Positions 8,109-17,853 of a stretch of DNA of 64,000 nt are shown here, piece after piece. Each line of letters begins with the position of its first letter. Position 1 is the stretch's first letter. The notes beneath the pieces were generated by a model, which saw only the letters and a list, made by a program, of their open reading frames with translations, had not been told where the DNA came from and made no database searches. The stretch covers positions 1,860,001 through 1,924,000 of the forward strand of contig AP026798.1 in NCBI GenBank assembly GCA_033127725.1, given 5' to 3'. The position numbers were made by a program, and so were the translations under genes. This DNA is from Bombiscardovia nodaiensis (GTDB taxonomy: Bacteria; Actinomycetota; Actinomycetes; Actinomycetales; Bifidobacteriaceae).

Positions 8109-11100
8109 TCACCGGCCGGATGCACTTTCGGCTCCTTGGCTTTCTCCACCACCGCGCTCATGGGCCCAGCGCACCGTGTAAACGGCACCGCTGGTGAGTC
8201 CGAAGGCAAGTAAGAGCAGGGCGCTCACGGGACCCCAGGGCATGGCTCCTGTGGCAGGCAGCTCCCCCACCTGGCCTTCGAGGCCGTAAGTGACGGTGCA
8301 GGAGACCGCCAGGCCGGACTTGGCTGGCAGGTCAACCGTGGGCTGGAAGTAGGTGGAGACCTGGTAGGACACGTTGCTGGTGTCGGCGCTGGTCTGGTCG
8401 GCGGGCTGGGCCACGCTCGAATCGTTGGGCAGGGCTTTCAGGCTCAGCTGGTAGGGATGGATGGCACCGGACTGGCCCACGTACGAACCTTCACAGGTGA
8501 CCGGATGCTGCTTGCTGACGGTCATCATGGAGGCGCGCTCCTGCCGACCAGCTTTTGCCTTGGGCAGGCCGGTGGTGAAGGTGAGCGAGGAGGTCGGGTC
8601 CGTCACATCTAGCTTGGGCAGGTGGGGGCTGAGCGTGAAGGCGGTAGAGCTGCCGTCAAGTTTGAGCGAATCAGAGCTGGTGGAGGGTGCTTCGTCGGAG
8701 GCGTCAGTATTATATTTGACTTCGACCGGCTGGGCGAGCGGCCCGACTGACTCTTGCTGGGACATCTTGGCCACAATTCGCATGGACAGCCCCACATTCT
8801 GGTACTGGTAGTCCTCCACTTCGCCGGGCTGGACGAAATATTCGCGGTCAGCTGCCGACGAGAGGGGCTTGGGACCGTCGTAAGCGTGGGTGCTGTTGTC
8901 GGCGGGCACGGTGCTGCTCAGGAGCTGGGCCGGATCTCCGCCGTTGTTGGCCCACATGCTGTTGGTCATCAGGGCAAAACGGGCTTGAACTGGTCTGGCT
9001 TTGCCGGTGGGCAGGGCGGGCACGGTCAGGGTGGAGTAGGTTTCGGCTGGGTCTCCGGAGCCGTCGGCCTGGTTGCCAGCGTAGGCCGCATAGGCCAGCT
9101 GGGATTGCACGCTTGTCCATCCGCCCAGCCGCCCGGGAGCGGACGGACTCTGCCAGCCCAGGACCAGGCTAGGGGCCGCTTTGGCCGCGTCCTCGCCCGC
9201 CAGGCTACCGCTGACCTGGGCTTTGAGGCAGTAGGTGTAGCCCGAGAGGAGGGCCGCATCTTGCAGGGGAACGAGCGCGGTGTCGGCGTAAGTGGGGTTG
9301 GGCGCGCAGTAGGAGCTCACGTCTTGAGCTTGGTCGGCGGGCATGAGCACTTGTATGCCGTCGTCAGTTTGCGCGTGAGACAGGCCGATGGTGGGGTCTG
9401 CCTCCTGGGAGTTCGCGCCCGGATCGGGCCGGCCGTCTGCGTAGGTGCCCAGGTGCTTGCCCAGGTGGAGGTTGCTGAATTTCTTGAAAATATTGGTCAG
9501 CTGGTAGGGATTTTGGAAGTAGGGTCCTGCCTGCTGGCGGGTCGTTCTGAAGGGGCCGACGTTTGCGGGGTGCCCAGCACTCGCTGGGGTCGAACCGCTG
9601 GCGTCTCCCCAGCTGGCGGAACCGGTGGAGATAGCGAAGTTCACCTGCGGGTTCTCGAAGTAGGTGCCCACATCCACCTTGGCGTAGGTGCCCCACTGCG
9701 GGTTTCCGCCGTTCCAAGCGGGGTCTACGTGCCCAGTTTGGAGGTCGCCGTTCGCATCCAAGGGCGGGTTGGGGTCCACGTAGGGGAAGGGCAGGGCTCC
9801 CTGGCAGGGTTTGCCTTGCTCGCTGCTGGGCAGGGTGATGTCGCCGCTGGCGCAGACCACGGTGGGCGTATTGCTGGCGCCAGTCGGATCAGCTCCCGAG
9901 CCGCCGACGACTGATCCCCAGGTCTGGAAGGCGTTGGTATCGTGTATGCGCGGCTGCACCAGGCGCACATAGTAGCGGCCGTAGGAGGGAAGGATGAAGG
10001 AGTAGGAGCCGTCGGCGCTGGTCTGGGTGGCGCCGATGAGCGTACCTGCGCTGTCGTACAGGTTCATGGTCATACCCATGAGGCCCTCTTCGCTAAAGCT
10101 GCTGTAATCGGCCTTAGCCTGCGCATCTTCGTAGACTTTGCCCTTGACCACAATCAGCTCCTGGGCCGAGGCCGAGTCGCGGTTGCCGCCTGAGTCCGCA
10201 AGGGGATTCTGGATGGTGGTGGACCCGTAAGGCGTGGCGATTGCAGGATTATTGCTCGTGGTGAGAATATTCATCACGCCGTTCAGGGGGTTCACCCTGA
10301 CCGGGTACTTGGTCGCGTTCGTGGGCGAGGTGAAGGCCGAGCCATCGGCGGGCGTGAAGGTGCCCGACAGGGGGTAGTAACCGGTAAAGAGCAGGTTGCC
10401 GTTGTGGATGCCCATGCCGACTACGTAGTTGGGGGGCGCGCCGTAGCCACTGGGGGCGAAGGTCTGCCCGTGGCTGGTCTTGGTCAGCATGCTATAGCGC
10501 CAGGGATTTTCAGGCGAGCCATCGGTGATAGTCTTTTGCTGGCCGGAGTAGGTGGTGTTGGGCGCAATTTTAAGCAGCTCCGTAGTTCCAGCATTCGTGT
10601 AGGTGCCCGTGGTGCCGGCGTACACGTAGAAGTTGCCTGAGGCATCCAAACCCATGTCGGGGCTCGCCTGCAGCCCGTTGGAGTAGGTACACTTCGAGTC
10701 ATAGGAGCGCTTAGCTGCTTCGAATACCGCGTCCGCCCGACAGGCTGCACTCTGGTGTTCTTGATTGTAAATCGTGGCCGACAGCTGGTCTTGAGGCGGA
10801 GTAGTCATCCCCTTCTCCCAGTCGTTGGCCTGCACTGGGCCCGACAGCGAGAAGCTGCCGTTGGTGGGGTCCCAGATGCTGTAGGCAATACCGCCGTCGT
10901 TCTGCCGCACGGTGTTGCCGCCCACATTGATGATGTTGCCGCTGGTGGTGCCGTTCACATAGAGCAGGCCGGTCACCTGGTCCATCTCGCCGCCGGTCGC
11001 CTGGGTGTCGCCGGTAGCCGGGAAGCCGAATCGGCCGCCACCAGCGCCATCGTAGCCGCCGGGAGTGGGCATGCAAGTCCAGAAGATATTGGCACCAGTG

Positions 11101-11777
11101 TTGCTCGTGTCGTGCGGGTCCTGCCCTGCCGGGTAGTCGTCGAAACGTACTACGGGTGTGTACAGGCCGTTCTTGGCGTTGCTGATTGCCGAACAGTTCA
11201 GGCCTCCCACCGTAGAGCCACCGGCCCAGGACCAAGTGTAGAGGGAGAGCGTTCCGTTGGGGTTCCTGGCTTCGCCGCCGAAGGTGCCGATAGCTTGGGA
11301 GGTAAAAATGTATGTGGACGAGAAGGCGTTGCTGGCGCTGGGGGTTACCTTCGTGGGCTTGAGGTACATCGTTGCACTCAGACTCTGGCTGGTGGGCTGG
11401 CTGTTGCCGGAGTTGTGCTCGAAGGTGTTCTTCATAAAAATGGGATAGAGCTGGCCCACCATGCTGGCGCTAATGTTACCCGAAACACGCGAGTCTAAAT
11501 TATCCGTCGTCCAATAGGTGTGTTCTTTGCCGAGCGGGGAAGGCTGGCCTTGTTCGTCTTGGAAGACGGCCTGGAATCCGCTCACTGGCTGCCACTGGGT
11601 CAGCGGGGAAACCGGGGCCGAGTGGGCCAACTTGGGCACGCTCTCCTGCACGGCGGCAGAAGCCTTGAGCGGCTCTTGCCCCAGGCTTACGAGCGCTGCA
11701 CACAAAAGGCTTGTCACCAGCGTCAGGGCAAGTATGCTGCGCCTCAGGTTGCTGTTCACAAGCAACTTTGACCTCAT
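8109..11777 (-). CDS. large LPXTG surface protein, probable pilus tip/ancillary subunit
   Basis: A 1222-residue secreted protein with an N-terminal signal peptide (hydrophobic core about 13-33), a long extracellular part and a C-terminal sorting signal: LPATG (1173-1177), hydrophobic segment and basic tail. Around 550-620 lies an SdrD/Cna-B-like module (GKVYEDAQ then a turn-rich stretch), a fold often stabilised by isopeptide bonds. The N-terminal 500 residues are Gly/Thr/Asn-rich and resemble adhesin heads. The gene lies between the backbone pilin and two class C sortases, the usual place of a FimB-like tip protein. The ATG at 11777 follows a weak GGAG at 10-base spacing. The ligand is unknown. 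Confidence 0.82.
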   Translation of the reverse strand: MRSKLLVNSNLRRSILALTLVTSLLCAALVSLGQEPLKASAAVQESVPKLAHSAPVSPLTQWQPVSGFQAVFQDEQGQPSPLGKEHTYWTTDNLDSRVSGNISASMVGQLYPIFMKNTFEHNSGNSQPTSQSLSATMYLKPTKVTPSASNAFSSTYIFTSQAIGTFGGEARNPNGTLSLYTWSWAGGSTVGGLNCSAISNAKNGLYTPVVRFDDYPAGQDPHDTSNTGANIFWTCMPTPGGYDGAGGGRFGFPATGDTQATGGEMDQVTGLLYVNGTTSGNIINVGGNTVRQNDGGIAYSIWDPTNGSFSLSGPVQANDWEKGMTTPPQDQLSATIYNQEHQSAACRADAVFEAAKRSYDSKCTYSNGLQASPDMGLDASGNFYVYAGTTGTYTNAGTTELLKIAPNTTYSGQQKTITDGSPENPWRYSMLTKTSHGQTFAPSGYGAPPNYVVGMGIHNGNLLFTGYYPLSGTFTPADGSAFTSPTNATKYPVRVNPLNGVMNILTTSNNPAIATPYGSTTIQNPLADSGGNRDSASAQELIVVKGKVYEDAQAKADYSSFSEEGLMGMTMNLYDSAGTLIGATQTSADGSYSFILPSYGRYYVRLVQPRIHDTNAFQTWGSVVGGSGADPTGASNTPTVVCASGDITLPSSEQGKPCQGALPFPYVDPNPPLDANGDLQTGHVDPAWNGGNPQWGTYAKVDVGTYFENPQVNFAISTGSASWGDASGSTPASAGHPANVGPFRTTRQQAGPYFQNPYQLTNIFKKFSNLHLGKHLGTYADGRPDPGANSQEADPTIGLSHAQTDDGIQVLMPADQAQDVSSYCAPNPTYADTALVPLQDAALLSGYTYCLKAQVSGSLAGEDAAKAAPSLVLGWQSPSAPGRLGGWTSVQSQLAYAAYAGNQADGSGDPAETYSTLTVPALPTGKARPVQARFALMTNSMWANNGGDPAQLLSSTVPADNSTHAYDGPKPLSSAADREYFVQPGEVEDYQYQNVGLSMRIVAKMSQQESVGPLAQPVEVKYNTDASDEAPSTSSDSLKLDGSSTAFTLSPHLPKLDVTDPTSSLTFTTGLPKAKAGRQERASMMTVSKQHPVTCEGSYVGQSGAIHPYQLSLKALPNDSSVAQPADQTSADTSNVSYQVSTYFQPTVDLPAKSGLAVSCTVTYGLEGQVGELPATGAMPWGPVSALLLLAFGLTSGAVYTVRWAHERGGGESQGAESASGR

Positions 11778-11872
11778 AGGGATTCAGCTCCGGTGTACTA
11801 GTCAATGACTTGCCCGGGCCGCTCGCCACTTTGCTGGCAGCAGCGCTCGCAGGCAAAAAGAATGTATGGACC

Positions 11873-11916
11873 TGAAGGCCCGCAGCATCAACACTTGGTC
11901 GATACCAGGGCCTTCA
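11873..11916 (-). other. stem-loop between backbone pilin and tip gene
   Basis: TGAAGGCCC (11873-11881) and GGGCCTTCA (11908-11916) form a 9-bp stem with a 26-base loop just after the backbone pilin stop. No T run follows. It could be an mRNA processing site or partial terminator that keeps backbone transcript in excess of tip transcript, as pilus operons need; inference only. Confidence 0.4.
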
Positions 11917-11931
11917 CGTCGTGAGGGAAAA

Positions 11932-13848
11932 TCAGCGGGCTGAGGCTTGCGCCTTGCTGATCCTGTAGCGCACGCCCAGGGTGATACCCACTACGGCCAG
12001 GCCCAAAATCAGGAAGATAATGATACCCATGCTACCGGTGAGCGGTAGGCCGATGGGCGCCTGAGCAGCAGTGAAGTTCTTCATGCCTGCGGAGATGGCT
12101 TGGTTGTTGGCATCCTTGAAGTTCGCGGCCACGAGCGAGTCCTTGGCCCGATAGGTGTCGCCGAACAGGGTGCTGTCGAGCGCAGGCACCAGAGCGCCGA
12201 AGGCTGTGATCTCTTTGGCAGTTTTGCCCACATACTTGCTAAAGTCCACGCCCGCGAATTCGGTGCTGGGAGCCGTGTATCCCTTGGGGGCCGTGACCTC
12301 GACCAGGCTGAGCTTGCCGCCCGTGCTGGCCAGCCAGGGACTGTCAGCAACCGTGTCATCAGCCAGCAGGGAGTTGCCCGCGCTGTCTGTTGTGAAGTCG
12401 CTCGCCTTGAAGAAGGGCAGGCCAGTGAAGGTCACGATGCCCTTGTTGTTGGAGGTGGCGGTCACAAAATCGCCAGAGTTGCCAAAGCTGCCGTCTTTAA
12501 GCAGGAAGCTCGAACGGTCACTGGGGTCGCTCAAGCGGAATACAGCGCCTTCCAGGCCTTCAACGGACGAATCGTCGGTCTTTGCGAAGTTGAAACCGGC
12601 GGCGGAAGACCGAGCATCGGCAGCACCTTCCGGGTTCACCTTGCCGGCGGTGCCGTCGAAGACGTCGACGGTAGCGGTGTTCTGCAGGGTGCCAGCAGCA
12701 CCAGCCGCACTGTCACCTGCCGCCGTCACCGTGGCAGAATACGACACAGCGATGCGCACTTGCGCTGGGCAGGAGGCGATGGCTGCCTTGAAATTGTTGG
12801 CAGCACCGGTGGAAGGCCACAGGTCCACGGTCAAATACTTGACCCCAGTTCCCACGTTGCCGTCGCTAAAGAGCAGGGCGTCAGCATTGGCGGCGATTCG
12901 GCGAGGATCCTTGTCGCCATTGGTGTAGGTGTAGTCCTGGCCGGCGGCGAGCGGTGTGGAAGCTCCGCCCACACACTCCCAGCTCACAACCGGGTCAGCG
13001 TTCAAGTCCAGGCTGGAGGGAAGGCGGTCGGCTATGCGCACCTGCGGTTGTGTGGTCGCGCCGTCAATCTCGGAGACATCCAAGTAGCCGTCGCCGGCTT
13101 CGGCCTTGCCCGAGGTGTTGTCCTGGGGGTTGATGCCCTTGGCGGCGTCGTAGAGGCTCTCGGTCACCGTGTAGGTCAGCTTGTTGCCCGCCTGGGCAAT
13201 CTTGGAGCCGACTACCGCCTTGTTGACCTGGTTGCTGGAGACGTTCTTGGGGAAGACCGACAGCTTATACACGTAGCCTGCCACGTTGCCCGTGTTGAAG
13301 GTGTAGAAAGGCAGCCCGAAGAGGTTAGGCTGGGAAACTTTCACGCCCGCAGGCTTGTTGGACTCCTGGAGCACGTAGTACTGCACCTGCGAGAACTTGG
13401 CCCAATCCCACTGAATCCGGCCGTTACCGTCGGTCTTGGCCACTTTTTCTGCCGCGCCCACCGTGCCGCAGTTCACACTGGGAGCCGTGGACGTGCCAGC
13501 TGTGTCGGTGCTGGTGATAGAGAGATCGGATGCCTGGCAGCCCTGGTCGAGCGTGATAGGGAAGAGGGAGAATTCTACGCCCTGCAGTGGTGCGCTGCCG
13601 GCACTAATGAGCTGCGCGTCTTGAGCAGAACCCGTGGGCGTAATGCCCGCATTTGTCTGCTTGTATTTGGTGATGGTGAGTGAAACTGCTTGATCTGTTT
13701 TGAGAGAGCCAGCGATGAAATTATCGCCAGCGTTGAATGTGTCTGCTTGCGCCGTAGTGGGCAAAACTACCCCTACGCCAAGCATGCCTACGGCAAGACA
13801 GCCCGCTAGAGCTGCCCTACTGTATGCATGGTTCGTGTTGATAACCAC
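11932..13848 (-). CDS. major (backbone) pilin, FimA-like, LPLTG-anchored
   Basis: The 638-residue secreted pilin has a signal peptide ending near AQAD (about residue 36), a pilin-motif-like stretch YKLSVFPKN whose Lys201 would be the polymerisation lysine, E-box-like glutamates in YVLQESNKPAG (Glu162) and LSLVEVTAPKGY (near 525), and a sorting signal LPLTG (601-605) with hydrophobic segment and basic tail. These are the hallmarks of covalently polymerised Gram-positive pilins with Cna-B domains. Translation starts at GTG 13848, preceded by a GGGGG leader (AATCGGGGGT) also found before the backbone pilin of locus 2. It is first in the operon, which fits high expression. Confidence 0.87.
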   Translation of the reverse strand: MVINTNHAYSRAALAGCLAVGMLGVGVVLPTTAQADTFNAGDNFIAGSLKTDQAVSLTITKYKQTNAGITPTGSAQDAQLISAGSAPLQGVEFSLFPITLDQGCQASDLSITSTDTAGTSTAPSVNCGTVGAAEKVAKTDGNGRIQWDWAKFSQVQYYVLQESNKPAGVKVSQPNLFGLPFYTFNTGNVAGYVYKLSVFPKNVSSNQVNKAVVGSKIAQAGNKLTYTVTESLYDAAKGINPQDNTSGKAEAGDGYLDVSEIDGATTQPQVRIADRLPSSLDLNADPVVSWECVGGASTPLAAGQDYTYTNGDKDPRRIAANADALLFSDGNVGTGVKYLTVDLWPSTGAANNFKAAIASCPAQVRIAVSYSATVTAAGDSAAGAAGTLQNTATVDVFDGTAGKVNPEGAADARSSAAGFNFAKTDDSSVEGLEGAVFRLSDPSDRSSFLLKDGSFGNSGDFVTATSNNKGIVTFTGLPFFKASDFTTDSAGNSLLADDTVADSPWLASTGGKLSLVEVTAPKGYTAPSTEFAGVDFSKYVGKTAKEITAFGALVPALDSTLFGDTYRAKDSLVAANFKDANNQAISAGMKNFTAAQAPIGLPLTGSMGIIIFLILGLAVVGITLGVRYRISKAQASAR

Positions 13849-14233
13849 GATACAAAACCCCCGATTTGAATTATGAAGAGCGCAAACCCGAAACTCCCGA
13901 GTCTGCGCCCAATTGCGTACGCTATATAGTGCTGGAAATCAAAGCAGAACGCAACCTGGCCTGTCCGCCAAGAGCATAGTCGACTAGAAAACTAGAAAAA
14001 TATGGACTAAGCACCTATCCCCCAGCAGCCCAGTCATAGCAACACGCCGCGTACTACACCCAATACTGTGATATTGCTCAATCTTCCTGTTTGTGCAGAT
14101 TCTGCAAGAGCACCGTCTTGCGCTTTTACCGACGGGCGGCCGAGCTATCCTGCGCTCATCCGTTGAGCGCAGGAGCAAACGATTAAACGATGCAGGTAAG
14201 GGATCTCATGATACAGGCACCGCTGCGCACTCC
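13849..14233. other. intergenic region between pilus locus 1 and ddl
   Basis: No gene is seen. On the minus strand a TATATA element (13923-13928) about 75 bases before the pilin start is a plausible -10 of pilus operon 1, but no clear -35 is found. A 10-bp stem-loop at 14149-14173 lies just after the ddl stop (listed separately). Confidence 0.45.
14149..14173 (-). terminator. stem-loop downstream of ddl
   Basis: CCTGCGCTCA and TGAGCGCAGG form a perfect 10-bp stem with a 5-base loop about 60 bases after the ddl stop. No T tract follows on the minus strand, so it is a weak or factor-assisted terminator at best. Confidence 0.4.
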
Positions 14234-15448
14234 TCAGGATAGGACGCCGTCGATGAGCTGGGTGATGAGGCGGGAGTAGGGCAGGCCGGTGGCTTCCCAG
14301 GCTTTGGGGTACATGGAGATGGGGGTGAAACCAGGCATGGTGTTGATTTCGTTGACCATGACCTGGCCGTCGGGCAGCACAAAGCAATCCACGCGACTCA
14401 AGCCCCGGCCGTCCACGGCCTGGAAAGCGCGGGCTGCGGTCTGACGCACGGCTTGCAGGGTCTCTTCGGGCAGCTTGGCAGGCACCTCTACGTGCGAGGC
14501 AGCCGAATCCATGTACTTGCTGTCGAAGTCGTAGAAGGCGTCGTCAGCGGGCTTGTCGAGCACAATCTCGCCGGGCCAGGCAGTCTGCGGTTCCTGCCCC
14601 TCAACTGGGTCAAAGACCGCGCACTCGATTTCTCGCGCAGCAATGCCCTCCTCAATTAAAACCCGCCAGTCGTGCCGGGAAGCCTCGAACAGCGCCTGGG
14701 CCAAGTCTTTCGCGTTCTCAGACTCCACCTTAACCACGCCGAAGGAAGAGCCAGCCCGCGAAGGCTTGACGAAAACCGGATAGCGCAGGCCAGCCTCGCG
14801 CACCAGCCCCACCAGCTCATCGCCCGAAGCCTCAATAGACTCACCGCCAGCCAGAGTACGAGCGTCCACGGTAATGCCGGGAGCGACAGGAATGCCAGCA
14901 GCCTGCAGCAAAATCTTCGTAAAGTGCTTGTCCATGCAGGCAGCCGAAGCGAACACACCGCAGCCCACGTACGGCACGCCCATCATCTCCAGGAGTCCCT
15001 GAACCGTGCCATCCTCACCGAAGGGTCCGTGCAGAACGGGGAAGGCCGCATCAATATGGCCCAGGGAAGTCAATGCCTGCCTCTGGTCGTCGGGAACTTC
15101 GGCACCCGCGAACGAGACCACAGGCGAATCCGAGACCGCAGAAACCCTGGCAAGCAGCTCTGCGTGGCTGCCAGCATAAAATCCGTCTGCCCCGCGAGCA
15201 ATGTCAAGTAAGACTGGCCGCGCCTCGGCGCTCACCGTGACCTCAGGCAGGTGCTCGCCGCCCAAATCCCAGCCGCGCGGGTCCTCGCCGCCCACCAGCC
15301 AAAGGCCTTCGCGGGTAATTCCTACAGGAATCGGCTCAAAACGCTCACGGTCGATGGCCTTCAAAACGCCAGCTGCGGAAATGCAAGAAATAGGGTGCTC
15401 ATCTGCGCGCCCGCCGTATAGGACTACAATCCGCTGCTTCGCCGTCAT
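14234..15448 (-). CDS. ddl: D-alanine--D-alanine ligase
   Basis: Cytosolic ATP-grasp enzyme that joins two D-alanines for the peptidoglycan pentapeptide. The 404-residue protein starts VVLYGG near residue 8 (N-terminal Rossmann-like lobe), carries HGPFGEDGT around 155-165, and ends with the metal-binding SRVDCF and VNEINTMPGF motifs typical of Ddl; the latter is the usual signature. AAGGAGAGG precedes the ATG at 15448, so the in-frame extension upstream is not used. It is the last gene of the plsC-gpsA-ddl run, a conserved actinobacterial arrangement linking phospholipid and wall synthesis. It is somewhat longer than E. coli DdlB but normal for actinobacteria. Confidence 0.95.
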   Translation of the reverse strand: MTAKQRIVVLYGGRADEHPISCISAAGVLKAIDRERFEPIPVGITREGLWLVGGEDPRGWDLGGEHLPEVTVSAEARPVLLDIARGADGFYAGSHAELLARVSAVSDSPVVSFAGAEVPDDQRQALTSLGHIDAAFPVLHGPFGEDGTVQGLLEMMGVPYVGCGVFASAACMDKHFTKILLQAAGIPVAPGITVDARTLAGGESIEASGDELVGLVREAGLRYPVFVKPSRAGSSFGVVKVESENAKDLAQALFEASRHDWRVLIEEGIAAREIECAVFDPVEGQEPQTAWPGEIVLDKPADDAFYDFDSKYMDSAASHVEVPAKLPEETLQAVRQTAARAFQAVDGRGLSRVDCFVLPDGQVMVNEINTMPGFTPISMYPKAWEATGLPYSRLITQLIDGVLS

Positions 15449-15632
15449 GCTCGGCCTCTCCTTGACTCTGGCCCCGCCCTGCTGACCAGTCACTTGAGCC
15501 GACCGCACGCGAGACATTCTTCACAGTAGGATAGGTCGGACCCCGGTCAGTTTCCAGCGATTCGAGCGCATATCCACAAGCTCAGCACGCGCCGAGGAGC
15601 CGGGGCGCTGGCGAACCGACGAGCCGGGCAAC

Positions 15633-16631
15633 TCACTCGGCGGAGATCTCGCCCCCGAAGAGTTCGTCAATCATCCCGGCGCAATCCAAGCCTCGGTCCA
15701 GCACATGGCTCATAGCGGATGCTAAAGGCGTAGGCACGCCGAGCGAACGCCCGAGTCCGACCACTGCGTCAGTGGTGGGCACACCCTCGGCCACACCCTG
15801 ACTGGCTTGGGTGGCCTCGTCAATGCTCATGCCTCGCCCCAGGTTGAAACCGAAGGTGTAGTTACGGCTCAGGGAGGAAGCGCAGGTGGCCACCAGATCG
15901 CCCACGCCAGCCAGACCAGCAAAAGTCTTGGCCTGAGCTCCGGCAGCCTCTCCCAGGGCTGTCATCTCGGCCAGGCCCCGCGCCTGAATCATGGCAGCCG
16001 TGTTCTCCCCGTAGCCCGCCCCGCGCGACATGCCCACGGCGAGCGCGGTCACGTTCTTGAGCGACCCGCACATCTCCAGACCGATGACATCTGAGGAAAC
16101 AAAAGGCTTGAAATAAGGCGCCTGGCAGGCTTGTGCCACCCGCAAGGCGGTCTGCGGGCTGGTAGAGGCCACCACTGTGGCTGAGGGCTGGCGGGCAGCG
16201 ACTTCCTTGCTTAAATTCGGGCCTGAAACCGCGGCAAAACGTTCTTCGGGCAGGCCTAGGGCCTCCGTCACCACCTGGTCCATGCGCTTATCAGAGGCGC
16301 GCTCGATGCCCTTCATTAGGGAGACCACCAGGGTGCTCGGTTCGAGGAGCGGCTTGAAGTCCTGCAGGGCCTCGCGGGCGTGCTGGGCAGCGATGGCGAC
16401 AACCACTATCGAAGCACCGGAGACGGCCTGGGCCCTGTCGAGCGTGGCAGTCACCGCGTCTGGCAGACGGTCGATGGTGGGTGTGCGCTTAGGGTTACGA
16501 TGGTCGCGGTTGATGGCATCCACCACCTCGGGCTCTATGGCCCACATCTTCACTTGGTTGCCCGCGTCTGCCAGTACCTGCCCAAAGGTGGTGCCCCAGG
16601 CTCCTGCTCCTAGCACTGCGATGTTCGTCAT
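15633..16631 (-). CDS. gpsA: NAD(P)-dependent glycerol-3-phosphate dehydrogenase
   Basis: Cytosolic enzyme that reduces dihydroxyacetone phosphate to sn-glycerol-3-phosphate for phospholipid synthesis. The 332-residue protein opens with the nucleotide-binding GAGAWGTTF (7-15), has SLMKGIE in the first domain, the catalytic lysine in GSLKNV, and the GVGDLVAT and NYTFG segments typical of GpsA. AAGGAGAGGC stands before the ATG at 16631. It lies between plsC, which uses its product's acylated form, and ddl; gene gaps of 80 and 184 bases allow one transcript. Family length is normal and all core motifs are intact. Confidence 0.96.
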   Translation of the reverse strand: MTNIAVLGAGAWGTTFGQVLADAGNQVKMWAIEPEVVDAINRDHRNPKRTPTIDRLPDAVTATLDRAQAVSGASIVVVAIAAQHAREALQDFKPLLEPSTLVVSLMKGIERASDKRMDQVVTEALGLPEERFAAVSGPNLSKEVAARQPSATVVASTSPQTALRVAQACQAPYFKPFVSSDVIGLEMCGSLKNVTALAVGMSRGAGYGENTAAMIQARGLAEMTALGEAAGAQAKTFAGLAGVGDLVATCASSLSRNYTFGFNLGRGMSIDEATQASQGVAEGVPTTDAVVGLGRSLGVPTPLASAMSHVLDRGLDCAGMIDELFGGEISAE

Positions 16632-16711
16632 GCCTCTCCTTGACTCGTTGGAACGTACTGTGCTACCGGCCGACAGCTCTGTGCGCCGTAAGCAATGCAA
16701 GTGCTCCTATC

Positions 16712-17740
16712 CTATGCCCCTTGGCCGGTGCCTTCAAGTGGGGGTAAGTCGCGGGCCGCAGGGCGCTGGGCCAGACTGAGGTCGGCTCCGTCTAGGCTAC
16801 TGGCGGCTGCACCATACTGGTTGCTCTCCAGCGCTCGGGCCGGGTAGGTCTGGGCTGGCCGGGGCTTGCGGGTCATGGTCGGGTAGTCAAAATAGCCCTC
16901 GGCGGGCGGGTCAATGCCCCGAATTTCGGCCATAATCACTTCTAACCGTTCCCTCAGGCGTCGGCAGAGCTCGTCCACCGCCTCCTTGGGCGGCTCACTG
17001 GCCCAGGAGTCCATGTCGGCCAGAAGGTCCGAATAGTCCAGGGCGTGGTCGTAGCAGGTGACCACATTTTTGCGCGGCCAGGGCCACCAGTGGTTGATGG
17101 AGGCCGCCCCCCAGGTTACACAGGGAAAGAGCGGCACCATCCGCCCCAGGGCCTTGGAGGATTTGAGGGCGATAATGCCCACGCCCGGCTTTAAGGACAT
17201 GGGCCACTTGAGCGGATCGCGGGTCACGGTGCCTTCGGGCCAGATGGTCAGCGGCCGCCCGGAGGTGATGATCTTGATAGACTCGCCTTCGATTTCCTGC
17301 GCTTTGCCCGACCTTCGCGGCACCGGCTGCATGCCCACCAGCTGGAACCAGCGGCCAATCAACGGCCAGTGGGCCATCTCCGCCTTGGCCATGTAGCGGG
17401 GGCGGCGGCCCATGTGAAAGAGGGCCATCATGGGAATGAACACGTCAAATTGGGTCACATGTGTGGCGGCCGTGATGAAGGTACCTGTCTGCGGCACCTG
17501 CTCCAGCCCCCAAGCGTAGGTTTTGCAGGAGGCGCGGACCACCCGGGATGTGCCTTCGAGCAGGCGGTCGGTGGCCTTGGGATTCTGCTCGTCTATCTCC
17601 GCCTGATTCGGGGTGCGCGGACCCGTCGGATAGTAGCGGGTGGGGTCCACCAGCCGGTGGTGCTGGGCCAGTTGGGCCACTTGCTCGCTCGAAAGCGGCT
17701 CTACGGCTGAACGCGGTGACGGCTTACCTTTGGATACCAT
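16712..17740 (-). CDS. plsC: 1-acyl-sn-glycerol-3-phosphate acyltransferase family protein
   Basis: Membrane-associated acyltransferase that makes phosphatidic acid from lysophosphatidic acid. In the 342-residue protein the catalytic H(X)4D motif is seen as HVTQFD, the glycerol-phosphate binding region as MQPVPRRSGKAQE, and the third motif as WPEGTVTRDP. A tail of about 60 residues rich in Pro, Ala and Ser is not part of the catalytic fold. The ATG at 17740 has no strong ribosome site, so a short-leader or leaderless message is possible. It is first in the plsC-gpsA-ddl run, separated from murA by a stem-loop. Specific substrate preference is not certain. Confidence 0.88.
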   Translation of the reverse strand: MVSKGKPSPRSAVEPLSSEQVAQLAQHHRLVDPTRYYPTGPRTPNQAEIDEQNPKATDRLLEGTSRVVRASCKTYAWGLEQVPQTGTFITAATHVTQFDVFIPMMALFHMGRRPRYMAKAEMAHWPLIGRWFQLVGMQPVPRRSGKAQEIEGESIKIITSGRPLTIWPEGTVTRDPLKWPMSLKPGVGIIALKSSKALGRMVPLFPCVTWGAASINHWWPWPRKNVVTCYDHALDYSDLLADMDSWASEPPKEAVDELCRRLRERLEVIMAEIRGIDPPAEGYFDYPTMTRKPRPAQTYPARALESNQYGAAASSLDGADLSLAQRPAARDLPPLEGTGQGA

Positions 17741-17853
17741 GCTTCTATTGTGCCCCAAGGCCCGACGAGCACGCAAACCCGCAGGGCATTCGTTAACTTG
17801 TGTCAGCTCATAGTTCCTAGTCGCGCCTGGCCAAAACCTCTGCAATACATAGC

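Noticed and set aside
12100..13683. 527-codon plus-strand frame opposite the backbone pilin
   Set aside because: The minus-strand pilin has signal peptide, sorting signal and pilin motifs; the plus-strand frame has none and is a GC-skew shadow.
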